DNA of 36,701 bases from Clostridia bacterium (GTDB lineage Bacteria; Bacillota; Clostridia; UBA1381), in contig JAOAAV010000043.1 of the NCBI GenBank assembly GCA_026418715.1, forward strand, positions 1 through 36,701, in the 5' to 3' direction. Under the pieces are notes generated by a model that was not told the DNA's origin, searched no databases, and saw nothing but the letters and a program-made list of their open reading frames with translations. Within the stretch, counting starts at the first letter, position 1. Each line of letters begins with the position of its first letter. Shown piece by piece: positions 7,964 through 16,254 of the stretch. Both the position numbers and the translations under genes were made by a program.

Positions 7964-9148
7964 ATGAAGAAGAGTATTATATTTATCATTTTAATCACGG
8001 TTTCTGCAGTGGTATTTTACGGTGTGCGTTATGTAAAGGCACCTGTAAATACTCAAACCGCATATATTACAAAAATAGAAGAAACCGTTTCGGGAAACGC
8101 GTTTATCGTGAAAAACGAATTGGTACATACATCGCAGACCGATGGAACCATATACCGATATATTGCGGAAGGGGAACGAGTGGGCAAAAACAGGCGCATA
8201 GCTACGGTGTATGAGGGAAACGTAAATACCGATGCTCTGCAGGAGCTTAACAACATAGAAAAAAAGATTCAGCTTGTGAAGAGCGAGAATGCTTCAAGTC
8301 AAGCCTACAGCACGGAGTCAGCCTCGGAGGAGAGTCGTGTTGCAATTTGCAGGGATAATATTTTGGATGCGGTATATAGCAAGAATATCTCTAAAATAGC
8401 GTCATACAAGGAAATGATAAAGAGTATACGTTCAGGAGAGTATCAGGAAAATGACAATGCGCAGCTTGAAGAGCTGGAGAAAAAGAAGCAGTCGTTGGAA
8501 TCCGGCATAGGCAATGTGAAAAACGATATATATTCAAAAATATCAGGAGTATTTGTTCCTTGTGTTGATGGGTATGAGCAGAAATTAACGCCGAATTCGA
8601 TTAAGGATTTTACCGTCAGTGCTTTTGAAGGTCTTGATATTCCATCTTCTCAAAACGTCCAAACCAACGTAAAAAAGGGTGATGGAGTGTGCAAGATTGT
8701 TGATAACAGTGTATGGTATGCGATGATTGAGGTTGACGCAAACCAGCTGGCGCCGGAATATTCCGTCGGTTCAAGTGTAACGGTTAAATTTGATGCTCTT
8801 TTGGGAGCTGAGACGACTGCGAGCATTTATAATATATCCACTGAGGAAAATGGGAAAATTATATTGACAATAAAGTGTGAAAAGTATCTGGACGGTATTT
8901 TTTCACTTCGTTACAGCCGTGCAAAGGTAATACTTAAAAGTTATACGGGTTTTAAAGTGCCTATTTATGCAGTTCGTGTCGAAGACGGAAAGAAGGGGGT
9001 TTTAGTTGAAAAAAGCGGCGCGCCTGTTTTCAAGCCTTGTGAAATTCTTTATACCAATGATGAAGATGGATTTGTAATCATTCAGCCAGAAAAGAACTCT
9101 AAAAATCCGCTGGAGCCGATGGACAGAATATTTATAGGTGAAAAGTAG
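7964..9148 (+). CDS. HlyD family membrane-fusion (adaptor) protein
   Basis: The 394-residue protein has one N-terminal membrane segment (residues about 4-24), then a lipoyl/barrel-sandwich half (AFIVKNELVHTSQTDGTIYRYIAEGERVGK), a charged coiled-coil region (about residues 90-190), and a second barrel half with a beta-barrel. This is the layout of HlyD/MFP adaptors. No ABC or RND partner gene lies next to it. In many Clostridia a similar gene lies directly before yggS-sepF, as here, which points to a cell envelope or division role rather than drug export. The start at ATG 7964 has only a weak ribosome site. Confidence 0.8.
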   Translation: MKKSIIFIILITVSAVVFYGVRYVKAPVNTQTAYITKIEETVSGNAFIVKNELVHTSQTDGTIYRYIAEGERVGKNRRIATVYEGNVNTDALQELNNIEKKIQLVKSENASSQAYSTESASEESRVAICRDNILDAVYSKNISKIASYKEMIKSIRSGEYQENDNAQLEELEKKKQSLESGIGNVKNDIYSKISGVFVPCVDGYEQKLTPNSIKDFTVSAFEGLDIPSSQNVQTNVKKGDGVCKIVDNSVWYAMIEVDANQLAPEYSVGSSVTVKFDALLGAETTASIYNISTEENGKIILTIKCEKYLDGIFSLRYSRAKVILKSYTGFKVPIYAVRVEDGKKGVLVEKSGAPVFKPCEILYTNDEDGFVIIQPEKNSKNPLEPMDRIFIGEK

Positions 9149-9165
9149 AAAAGAAGGTGTGAGGT

Positions 9166-9858
9166 TTGAATTTTATATATGACAATCTTAATAAAGTGGA
9201 AGAAAATATTTCAAAAGCTGCCTTGAGGGCGGGAAGAAAAAGGGAAGATATTACTCTGGTTGCCGTAACAAAGACCCACGGAGCAGATTTGATTAACGAG
9301 GCAATTCGCTTGGGAATTACGGATATCGGAGAGAATAAAGTTCAGGAAATTATGCAAAAATACGACAGCGTATCACGCGCAAACTGGCATCTAATCGGTC
9401 ATCTGCAAACAAATAAAGTAAAGTACATCGTAGGTAAGGTAAAGCTTATTCATTCTGTTGACAGCATAAAATTAATGGATGAAATAGAGCGTCAAGGGCA
9501 CAAGCACAATAGAGTGACGGAAGTTTTAATTCAGGTAAATATTTCCGGAGAAGAGACAAAATTCGGAATTCGGCCGGAGGAGATAGAAACCTATTTGGAA
9601 TATGTGGGAAAGCTGTCTTTTGTAAAGATTTCAGGGCTTATGACAATACTTCCTAAAGTTGACGAATCTGTTTCAAACAGATTACATTTTCGTAACATAA
9701 ATAGAATTTATGTTGACATTCAGTCAAAAAAATATGATAATGTTTCCATGAGATATTTATCTATGGGGATGAGCGGAGATTATGAAGCCGCCATAGAGGA
9801 AGGTTCAAACATGGTACGGGTGGGGAGCGCCATATTTGGAGATAGATATTATAATTAG
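9166..9858 (+). CDS. yggS: YggS family pyridoxal phosphate homeostasis protein
   Basis: The 230-residue product belongs to the PLP-binding YggS/PROSC family, single-domain TIM-barrel proteins that buffer pyridoxal phosphate and influence amino-acid metabolism. Lys36 in LVAVTKTHG is the expected PLP Schiff-base residue. Other family marks are GENKVQE, WHLIGHLQTNK, KFGI and LSMGMSGDYEAAIEEGS. The TTG start at 9166 has GAAGG 8 bases upstream. It is followed 15 bases later by sepF, its common partner in Gram-positive division clusters. Confidence 0.95.
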   Translation: MNFIYDNLNKVEENISKAALRAGRKREDITLVAVTKTHGADLINEAIRLGITDIGENKVQEIMQKYDSVSRANWHLIGHLQTNKVKYIVGKVKLIHSVDSIKLMDEIERQGHKHNRVTEVLIQVNISGEETKFGIRPEEIETYLEYVGKLSFVKISGLMTILPKVDESVSNRLHFRNINRIYVDIQSKKYDNVSMRYLSMGMSGDYEAAIEEGSNMVRVGSAIFGDRYYN

Positions 9859-9873
9859 GGAGGATTTTCGGTT

Positions 9874-10308
9874 ATGGGATTTGTAGATGCAGTAAAGAAT
9901 TTTGTAGGATTTGAAACGGAAGAATTTGAAGACGAGGCTGAGGAACAGGACATTGTTGAGGAAAGAGAGAACTCTGCACTGCCTTTTTCAAAAAAGAGCA
10001 AGGTTGTTCCGCTTCATCAAAATGTACAGACAAAAATTGTTATTTTAAAGCCAAGAAGCTTTGAAGAATCTAAAAATGTTGCGGATGAAATCAAACTCAG
10101 AAAGCCCGTTGTATTTGATGTGGGAGCGTTGGAACCTGAAGAGGCCAGACGTGTTGTGGATTTTGTAGCGGGTGCTGTGTATGGTGTGGACGGCAATATA
10201 CAAAGGGTGTCAGGAGGTATTTTTGTGGCGGCCCCGTCGCATATAGATATTATGGGTGAGTTTAAAGGCAGTTTTTCAAAGGGAAACATTGACTGGGGGA
10301 TGTTTTAA
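9874..10308 (+). CDS. sepF: Cell division protein SepF
   Basis: SepF is a membrane-binding partner of FtsZ that bundles filaments and anchors the Z-ring in Gram-positive bacteria. The 144-residue protein starts with the amphipathic membrane helix (MGFVDAVKNFVGFE), then an acidic linker, then the SepF core with PRSFEESKNVADEIKLRKPVVFD and RRVVDFVAGAVYGVDGNIQRV. An AGGGAGG site precedes ATG 9874. A perfect hairpin begins at its stop codon. Length and domain order are normal. Confidence 0.94.
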   Translation: MGFVDAVKNFVGFETEEFEDEAEEQDIVEERENSALPFSKKSKVVPLHQNVQTKIVILKPRSFEESKNVADEIKLRKPVVFDVGALEPEEARRVVDFVAGAVYGVDGNIQRVSGGIFVAAPSHIDIMGEFKGSFSKGNIDWGMF

Positions 10309-10334
10309 AATGAGAGGAAGTTTCCTCTCATTTT
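10307..10334 (+). terminator. Perfect 13-bp hairpin between sepF and ylmH
   Basis: Arms 10307-10319 and 10322-10334 are perfect inverted copies with only 2 bases between them, starting with an A-run and ending with four Ts. It overlaps the sepF stop. It resembles a short intrinsic terminator or attenuator, but the T-tract is short and ylmH starts only 19 bases on, so partial read-through or mRNA protection is as likely. Confidence 0.55.
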
Positions 10335-10353
10335 AGTTTGCGGGAGTATATTG

Positions 10354-11094
10354 ATGGAAGACAAACTTCTTATTGCAAGAATAAACGATTTGATAAAGCA
10401 ATGTGACAAATACGGAAGGGCTCGATTTAGTTCCTTCTTAAACCCAGCAGAACAGGTTCAGATAGAAGAATATTTTGCCAGAGAAGTTAATATGCACTTT
10501 TTCGGAGGCTATGAAGGTGCGCAAAGGTGTATGCTTGGTATTTTTCCCGATTGGCAAGAACCGGAAGAAGACGTTTTCCCTGTTACTGTCTTGAAAATTT
10601 TCTCACGCTTTGGAGAAGGACTGTCGCATAGAGATTATCTTGGAGGGGTATTGTCATTAGGGATAGACAGATGCAAAACTGGGGATATTTTAGTTGAAGA
10701 AGATGGAGCGTTTGTTTTTGTTTCAGATGACATTGCAGAGTATATTAAAAGTAATCTTAGAAAGATAGGAAACCATGGCATAGGTGTGGATACAGTTGAT
10801 TTAGGGCAGATAGTTCTCCCTAAGGAAAAAACTGAGATTTTTGAAACAGTTGCCGCATCCGCAAGACTTGATGCGGTACTTGCTGCAGCACTTAGAATTT
10901 CAAGAAATAATTGCGCAAAATTGATTAAGGCGGGGAAAGTGCAGGTAAATTATAAACCATGTGAAGATTTGTCATGTAATTTGTCGGTAGGAGACTTAAT
11001 TTGTGCACGTGGATTTGGTAGATTAAAGCTTGATGATATAGGCACAACTACGAGAAGCGGCAGACTGCATATATCATTAAAGAGATATATATAG
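10354..11094 (+). CDS. ylmH: YlmH family S4-domain RNA-binding protein
   Basis: The 246-residue product matches YlmH, a ribosome-associated RNA-binding protein placed next to sepF and divIVA in Gram-positive bacteria. The first half has FLNPAEQVQIEEYF and GGYEGAQRCMLGIFPDW, and the C-terminal third is an S4 domain (RLDAVLAAALRISRNNCAKLIKAGKVQVNY). ATG 10354 is chosen over TTG 10351 because CGGGAG sits 7 bases upstream. The rest of the division cluster continues 16 bases after the stop with divIVA. Confidence 0.92.
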   Translation: MEDKLLIARINDLIKQCDKYGRARFSSFLNPAEQVQIEEYFAREVNMHFFGGYEGAQRCMLGIFPDWQEPEEDVFPVTVLKIFSRFGEGLSHRDYLGGVLSLGIDRCKTGDILVEEDGAFVFVSDDIAEYIKSNLRKIGNHGIGVDTVDLGQIVLPKEKTEIFETVAASARLDAVLAAALRISRNNCAKLIKAGKVQVNYKPCEDLSCNLSVGDLICARGFGRLKLDDIGTTTRSGRLHISLKRYI

Positions 11095-11110
11095 CTTGGG
11101 GGGATAAGAA

Positions 11111-11551
11111 ATGCTGACGCCGATAGATATACAAAACAAAACATTTGATGTGAAATTCAGGGGATACAGCTGCGACGAAGTAGATGATTTTATGGATATG
11201 CTGATAAAGGACTATGAAGCGTTATATAAAGAGAATATTGCTCTCAAAGATAGGATATCCGTGCTTACCGATGCTGTGCAGCAGTACAAGTCTATGGAGG
11301 AAACTCTTCAAAACTCCATAATTTTGGCGCATAATGCAAGTGAGGATATTAGAAGAAATGCGGATGCCAAGGCTAATTCTATTATAAAAGAGGCCGAGTT
11401 GAAGTCCGAGGAAATGCTCAGAAAAACAAGTCAGGATATGACAAATATGAAAAACGAATTTGCAAGCATGAAAATGGAAGTGGAAAGCTATAAAGCCAGA
11501 ATGAAAGGAATTTGCAAAGGATTACTTGAAATGTTGGAGAAAATGGAGTAA
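11111..11551 (+). CDS. divIVA: DivIVA domain-containing protein
   Basis: The 146-residue protein opens with the DivIVA lipid-binding domain (LTPIDIQNKTFDVKFRGYSCDEVDDFMD) and continues as a long coiled coil (about residues 30-135). DivIVA proteins sense curved membrane at poles and septa and act as landing platforms for division and wall proteins. A GGGGGG-type site precedes ATG 11111. The gene closes the sepF-ylmH-divIVA group; ileS follows after about 240 bases without a clear gene. Confidence 0.93.
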   Translation: MLTPIDIQNKTFDVKFRGYSCDEVDDFMDMLIKDYEALYKENIALKDRISVLTDAVQQYKSMEETLQNSIILAHNASEDIRRNADAKANSIIKEAELKSEEMLRKTSQDMTNMKNEFASMKMEVESYKARMKGICKGLLEMLEKME

Positions 11552-11791
11552 AATATAGCATATGTGTTATGCAAAGGAACATCTGAAATTCAAAGATAAA
11601 AAATGAGTTTAGATTTGTCGGTGAAAAATTGAGCGAAAATACTGTTTTTTAAGAAGCGACTTGATGCCCGAAAAATATTAGGTGGCAAAGATGAGTGTAT
11701 CGAAGGTAAAATTGCTAAAACTTTTCCCAAGGACTCACTTTTTGATGTCTTAGAATCAGAGGTTTCCAAAAGAATCGAAAGGATGAACATT
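11552..11791 (+). other. Gap before ileS without a recognisable gene or T-box
   Basis: About 240 bases separate divIVA from the preferred ileS start. I find no T-box core (no AGGGTGGNACCGCG-like motif) and no Stem-I-like layout, although ileS genes of Firmicutes are often under T-box control. The ileS frame is open upstream to a stop at 11630-11632, giving 53 codons with a natural amino-acid mix but no usable start other than ATG 11783. A weak promoter may lie at 11615-11643. Confidence 0.5.
11615..11643 (+). promoter_or_regulatory. Possible promoter for ileS
   Basis: TTGTCG (11615-11620) and AATACT (11638-11643) are separated by 17 bases. The -10 is imperfect, so this is a weak candidate, but it would allow ileS to be transcribed independently with a leader of about 140 bases. 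Confidence 0.3.
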
Positions 11792-14572
11792 ATGTGTGAA
11801 GATTATACAAAATTGGTTAATCTCCCTAAAACGGACTTCCCTATGAGGGCGAATTTGCCTGAGCGTGAGCCGCAAATGCTGAGATATTGGGAGAGTATTG
11901 ATTTATATAATCAGCTGAAGAAAAGGAATAAGGGCAAAAAAAGCTTTATTTTGCATGACGGACCTCCATACGCCAACGGCGATATTCATATGGGACACGC
12001 TTTAAATAAAGTGCTTAAGGATATCATTGTAAGATACAAAAATATGCAAGGGTTTTATGCCCCGTACGTTCCGGGTTGGGATACTCACGGACTTCCCATT
12101 GAGCGTCAGGCAATAAAAAAATTGGGAATTAATCGCCATGAGGCAGGACCGGTAAAATTCAGAGAAGCCTGCCGTGAGTTTGCTCTGGGTCATGTAGAGC
12201 ATCAAAAGGAGCAGTTTAAGCGTCTTGGAGTAGTTGGCGATTGGGAGAATCCGTATCTGACACTTAAAAATGAATTTGTTGCAAAACAAATCGAAATTTT
12301 TGGTGAGATGGCGAAAAAAGGTCTGATTTATAAGGGGCTCAAGCCTGTTTATTGGTGTCCTGACTGTGAAACGGCATTGGCGGAAGCGGAAATCGAATAT
12401 GCCGAAGATAAGACCACATCAATTTACGTTAAATTTGCCGTAAAGGATGATAAAGGCAAATTTGAAGGATTAGATAACGTTTATTTTGTTATTTGGACAA
12501 CCACAACGTGGACGCTTCCAGGTAATGTTGCGATTTCACTAAATCCTGATTTTGAATATTCGCTTGTTAAGGTGAAAAACGGTGAAATATATGTGCTTGC
12601 CACAGAATTGATTGATAGCGTATGCAAGGCGGCTGACATAGACGGTTATGAGATAGTGAAAAAATTCATGGGAAGGGATTTAGAGCATATCACCTGTCAG
12701 CATCCGTTTATAGGCAGGGAGTCTTTGGTTATAGTGGGAGACCACGTTACACTGGATGCAGGTACGGGCTGTGTTCATACCGCTCCGGGACATGGTGTGG
12801 AAGACTATATTGTGTGCAGGAATTATCCACAGCTTGACATCATAGTACCTGTGGATAGCAAGGGTGTGCTTAATGAGCTTGCAGGCGAGTTTGCAGGACT
12901 TTATTATGAGAAGGCTAACGCAAAGATCTTAGAGAAGCTCAAATCTACAAATAATCTTCTGGCGGCTCAGGATATCATTCACCAGTATCCTCACTGCTGG
13001 AGAGGCAACGACCCGATTGTATTTCGTGCAACAGAGCAATGGTTTGCGTCGGTTGACAGCTTGAAGGATAAAGCGTGCGAGGCAATTAGGGGAGTGCAAT
13101 GGATTCCTGCATGGGGCGAGGATAGAATTACCAGCATGGTTCGTGACAGAAGTGACTGGTGTATTTCACGTCAAAGAACATGGGGTGTTCCTATTCCTAT
13201 TTTTTACTGTGCAAGCTGCGGCAAGGAGATTATTAGTGACGAAACAATTTCTGCGGTTGCGAAATTGTTCAGGGAACAGGGACCTGATAAATGGTGGGAG
13301 TTTGAAGCCGATGATATTATTCCAAAGGGTATAAAATGTGAATGTGGTCATGAACATTTCACAAAAGAAACCGATATCATGGATGTTTGGTTCGATTCAG
13401 GCTCAAGTCATGCCGCTGTATGCGAGGAAAGGGAGGATTTAGATTATCCTGCCGACTTATATCTTGAGGGAAATGACCAGTATCGAGGCTGGTTTCAGTC
13501 TTCCTTGCTTACAAGCATTGCAACAAAGGGTATTGCGCCCTATAAAATAGTGATTACTCATGGTATGATTCAAGACGGTGAAGGCAGAAAAATGTCAAAG
13601 TCAAAGGGCAATTCCATTGCGCCGCAGGAAATCATAGACCAATATGGAGCTGATATTCTGCGTTTGTGGGTGGTATCCGCCGATTATCGTACTGATATGA
13701 GAATGTCACAGGAGGCACTCAAGCAGCTTTCCGAGGGATATAGAAAAATCAGAAACACCGCAAGATATATCTTGAGCAATATCAATGATTTTGCCCCTAA
13801 CACGGACATGGTTGCCTATGATGATATGCTTGAAATTGACAAATGGGCAATGCTTAAGATGAACCAGTTGGTAGAAAAAGCTGTTTCGGCTTATGAAAAT
13901 TATGAGTTTCATCTTTTATACCATGCTGTTCACAAATTCTGTGTGGTAGATATGAGCAATTTCTATTTGGATATATTAAAATTAAGGCTGTATACGGAAA
14001 AAGCCGCATCGTATGCAAGAAGAAGTGCGCAATCGGCTATGTTTGTCATTTTGGATGCAATGGTTAAGCTTCTCTCTCCTGTACTTGCATTTACGGCGGA
14101 GGAAATTTGGCAGTTTATGCCTCATTTTAACAGCGATGATAAAGCAAGTGTTTTCTTTAGCAGTATGCCAAAACAAAATGCAAAATATCAAGACGCTGCT
14201 ATGGAAGAAAAATGGAACAGAATTATAGAAATAAGAGACGATGTTTTGAAAGCGCTGGAAATTGCGAGAAATGAGAAGAAAATAGGAAAATCCTTAGAGG
14301 CGGCTGCTGTTGTTTATGCAAAGGGTGAAACCTATGATTTTCTAAAAGCCATTGAACCGGAACTGGCGCAGATTTTCATAACATCCTCGGCGGCTGTAGA
14401 AGGTGCGGATAAAGCGGACGATGACGCCGTAGAAGGTGAATTTGTGAAGGTTAAAATAGGTGTTGCATCGGGTAAAAAATGCGAGCGTTGCTGGGTTCAC
14501 AGTGAAACGGTTGGAACAATTGCCGGATATGAAAAAATTTGCTCCGATTGCTATGACAAACTTGTAAAATGA
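11792..14572 (+). CDS. ileS: Isoleucyl-tRNA synthetase
   Basis: The enzyme charges tRNA-Ile with isoleucine. The 926-residue product has the class I signatures HMGH (H66-H69, the HIGH box) and KMSKS beginning at K600, the editing-domain region in between, and a C-terminal zinc finger (CERCW...CSDC), the bacterial-type layout. ATG 11792 is preferred because GAAAGGA sits 8 bases before it and it gives a typical start leading to LPKTDFPMRANLPEREP; ATG 11783 is the alternative. The gene is full length and followed by a terminator. Confidence 0.97.
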   Translation: MCEDYTKLVNLPKTDFPMRANLPEREPQMLRYWESIDLYNQLKKRNKGKKSFILHDGPPYANGDIHMGHALNKVLKDIIVRYKNMQGFYAPYVPGWDTHGLPIERQAIKKLGINRHEAGPVKFREACREFALGHVEHQKEQFKRLGVVGDWENPYLTLKNEFVAKQIEIFGEMAKKGLIYKGLKPVYWCPDCETALAEAEIEYAEDKTTSIYVKFAVKDDKGKFEGLDNVYFVIWTTTTWTLPGNVAISLNPDFEYSLVKVKNGEIYVLATELIDSVCKAADIDGYEIVKKFMGRDLEHITCQHPFIGRESLVIVGDHVTLDAGTGCVHTAPGHGVEDYIVCRNYPQLDIIVPVDSKGVLNELAGEFAGLYYEKANAKILEKLKSTNNLLAAQDIIHQYPHCWRGNDPIVFRATEQWFASVDSLKDKACEAIRGVQWIPAWGEDRITSMVRDRSDWCISRQRTWGVPIPIFYCASCGKEIISDETISAVAKLFREQGPDKWWEFEADDIIPKGIKCECGHEHFTKETDIMDVWFDSGSSHAAVCEEREDLDYPADLYLEGNDQYRGWFQSSLLTSIATKGIAPYKIVITHGMIQDGEGRKMSKSKGNSIAPQEIIDQYGADILRLWVVSADYRTDMRMSQEALKQLSEGYRKIRNTARYILSNINDFAPNTDMVAYDDMLEIDKWAMLKMNQLVEKAVSAYENYEFHLLYHAVHKFCVVDMSNFYLDILKLRLYTEKAASYARRSAQSAMFVILDAMVKLLSPVLAFTAEEIWQFMPHFNSDDKASVFFSSMPKQNAKYQDAAMEEKWNRIIEIRDDVLKALEIARNEKKIGKSLEAAAVVYAKGETYDFLKAIEPELAQIFITSSAAVEGADKADDDAVEGEFVKVKIGVASGKKCERCWVHSETVGTIAGYEKICSDCYDKLVK

Positions 14573-14582
14573 AGTATTTATT

Positions 14583-14616
14583 AGGGAGGGAATAGTTTTG
14601 CCTTCCCTTTTGTTTT
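14583..14616 (+). terminator. Intrinsic terminator after ileS
   Basis: An 8-bp stem (AGGGAGGG with CCTTCCCT, one G-T pair) encloses a 10-base loop and is followed by the T-rich TTTGTTTT. It lies 10 bases after the ileS stop and closes the division/ileS transcription unit. Confidence 0.8.
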
Positions 14617-14626
14617 AATCTATGAT
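14598..14626 (+). promoter_or_regulatory. Possible promoter for aroB
   Basis: TTGCCT (14598-14603) and TATGAT (14621-14626) are 17 bases apart and lie 40 bases before aroB. The -35 overlaps the ileS terminator stem, so the call is tentative, but aroB needs a promoter after that terminator. Confidence 0.4.
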
Positions 14627-14665
14627 AAAATTAGATTGTATATATTTGAAAAGGAATGAGATGAT

Positions 14666-15748
14666 ATGGATAAATTAAGCTTGGATTTTGGTGAAAATTC
14701 TTATGATATCTTATTTGAAAGAGACTTTGACGGCTTGGTTTGCGCATTAAAAAATATTGCTGCAGCAAAAAAGCTGTTGATTGTTACGGATGAAAATGTA
14801 AATACTATTTATGGTTCGCACGTAAGAGAACTGCTGCAATGCGCTGGATATGATGTTTGTGTACATTCTTTTCCTGCAGGAGAGGAAAATAAGAATATGC
14901 AGACAATTCTGGATATTTGCTCAAGCTGCATTAGCCATCGGATGGATAGGAAAAGTATGATTATCGCACTTGGAGGCGGAGTAGTAGGGGATATGGCAGG
15001 CTTTGCCGCGGCAATTTATATGCGCGGGATACCTTTCGTACAGGTACCGACTACTTTGTTGTCGCAGTCAGATTCGAGTGTGGGCGGCAAGACGGGTATT
15101 GATTTTGCGGATAATAAGAATATTTTAGGCGCATTCCATCAGCCCAGATTGGTTTACATAAATGTATCAGTATTAAAAACCTTGTCGGAAAGGGAGTTTA
15201 TTTCGGGTATGGGTGAGGTCGTAAAGCATGGTGTTATATATGACAAACATTTTTTTGAATATTTAAAATTTAATGCGGATAAGGTAAAAGAGTTGGAACC
15301 GGATACGCTGATTCATATGGTAAAGTGCAATTGTACAATCAAGGCGGACGTGGTTGTAAAGGATGAAAAGGAAAATGGATTGAGAGCAATTTTAAATTTT
15401 GGGCATACCATAGGTCATGCTTTGGAAAGCGCATTTCATTTTAAAATGACGCACGGAGCGTGTGTAGGATTGGGAATGTGTGCCGAAGGATTTATTGCAA
15501 AAAACAGAGGCATGATTTCTCAAAATGAGCTTGATGAAATTAAAGAAGTATTGGGCACATATAAAATTCCCACATCTTCTCTGCTTCCCAAATATGATGA
15601 TATATTTTCGTTTATGGAAAATGACAAGAAAAAGGCGGATGGACGGCTTAAATTTATACTGCCGACAGCAGTTGGAAGTGTCATGCAGGTTGATGATGTG
15701 ACAAGAGATGAAATTCATTCTGCTCTTTCTTATATTGATGAAAAATAA
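14666..15748 (+). CDS. aroB: 3-dehydroquinate synthase
   Basis: AroB converts DAHP to 3-dehydroquinate, the second step of the shikimate pathway, using NAD and a divalent metal. The 360-residue product has the NAD-binding GGGVVGDMAGFAAA, PTTLLSQSDSSVGGKTGIDF, and the metal ligands in the GEVVKHG and NFGHTIGHALE regions. Length is normal. The ribosome site is AAAAGGAATGAG before ATG 14666. No other shikimate gene is in the window; its last base is shared with the following lspA frame. Confidence 0.96.
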   Translation: MDKLSLDFGENSYDILFERDFDGLVCALKNIAAAKKLLIVTDENVNTIYGSHVRELLQCAGYDVCVHSFPAGEENKNMQTILDICSSCISHRMDRKSMIIALGGGVVGDMAGFAAAIYMRGIPFVQVPTTLLSQSDSSVGGKTGIDFADNKNILGAFHQPRLVYINVSVLKTLSEREFISGMGEVVKHGVIYDKHFFEYLKFNADKVKELEPDTLIHMVKCNCTIKADVVVKDEKENGLRAILNFGHTIGHALESAFHFKMTHGACVGLGMCAEGFIAKNRGMISQNELDEIKEVLGTYKIPTSSLLPKYDDIFSFMENDKKKADGRLKFILPTAVGSVMQVDDVTRDEIHSALSYIDEK

Positions 15749-16254
15749 TGGAAATGGGGATTGGCATGTTGGTATGGGGAATTATTGCGCTGATTATTAC
15801 AGTGGCAGACCAGCTTTCAAAATATATTGTTGTACAGAGTATAGGAGAAAGTGAAACGGTTTCGTTTATTAATAATATATTTGAATTTGTATATGTGAAA
15901 AATACAGGTGCGGCATTTAGCATATTTCACAGCGCGACAGCCGTGCTGGCTATTATTTCGGTACTGTTTTGCATAGGTGTTGTTGTTTACTTTTTGAAAA
16001 ACAAACCCGACAGCCGCCTGCTGTGTGCCGCTATGAGCCTCATGTTTGCAGGTGCTGCAGGAAATGCTATAGATAGAATTACACGGGGATACGTAGTTGA
16101 TTTTATTAAGACGATATTTATTGATTTTCCTGTGTTTAATATCGCAGATATTGCAATTACGACAGGTGCGGCATTGCTGATTGTTTATTTATTGTTTTTT
16201 GACAAAGAGGACAAAAATGAAGAAGGTAGTTTTGACAGTTCAAGAAGAGAATAA
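15748..16254 (+). CDS. lspA: Lipoprotein signal peptidase (signal peptidase II)
   Basis: LspA is a membrane aspartyl protease that removes signal peptides from prolipoproteins. The 168-residue protein has four membrane segments and the conserved blocks ADQLSKY, NTGAAFSIF, AGAAGNAIDR...VVDFI and FNIADIAI; the Asp residues in the last two are the catalytic pair. ATG 15748 overlaps the aroB stop; ATG 15766 (162 residues, starting MLVWGIIALI) is an equally good start. The 3' end overlaps the next gene. The binding protein at 35229 is one local client for this enzyme. Confidence 0.94.
   Translation: MEMGIGMLVWGIIALIITVADQLSKYIVVQSIGESETVSFINNIFEFVYVKNTGAAFSIFHSATAVLAIISVLFCIGVVVYFLKNKPDSRLLCAAMSLMFAGAAGNAIDRITRGYVVDFIKTIFIDFPVFNIADIAITTGAALLIVYLLFFDKEDKNEEGSFDSSRRE

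Noticed and set aside
7879-8214. 111-codon plus-strand frame starting in the ACT gene's end
   Set aside because: It overlaps the adaptor gene in another frame, has a Cys/Tyr/Arg-rich composition unlike real proteins here, and no family features.
11552-11791. T-box riboswitch before ileS
   Set aside because: No conserved T-box core or antiterminator-like sequence could be found, despite AGGTGG at 11680-11685.
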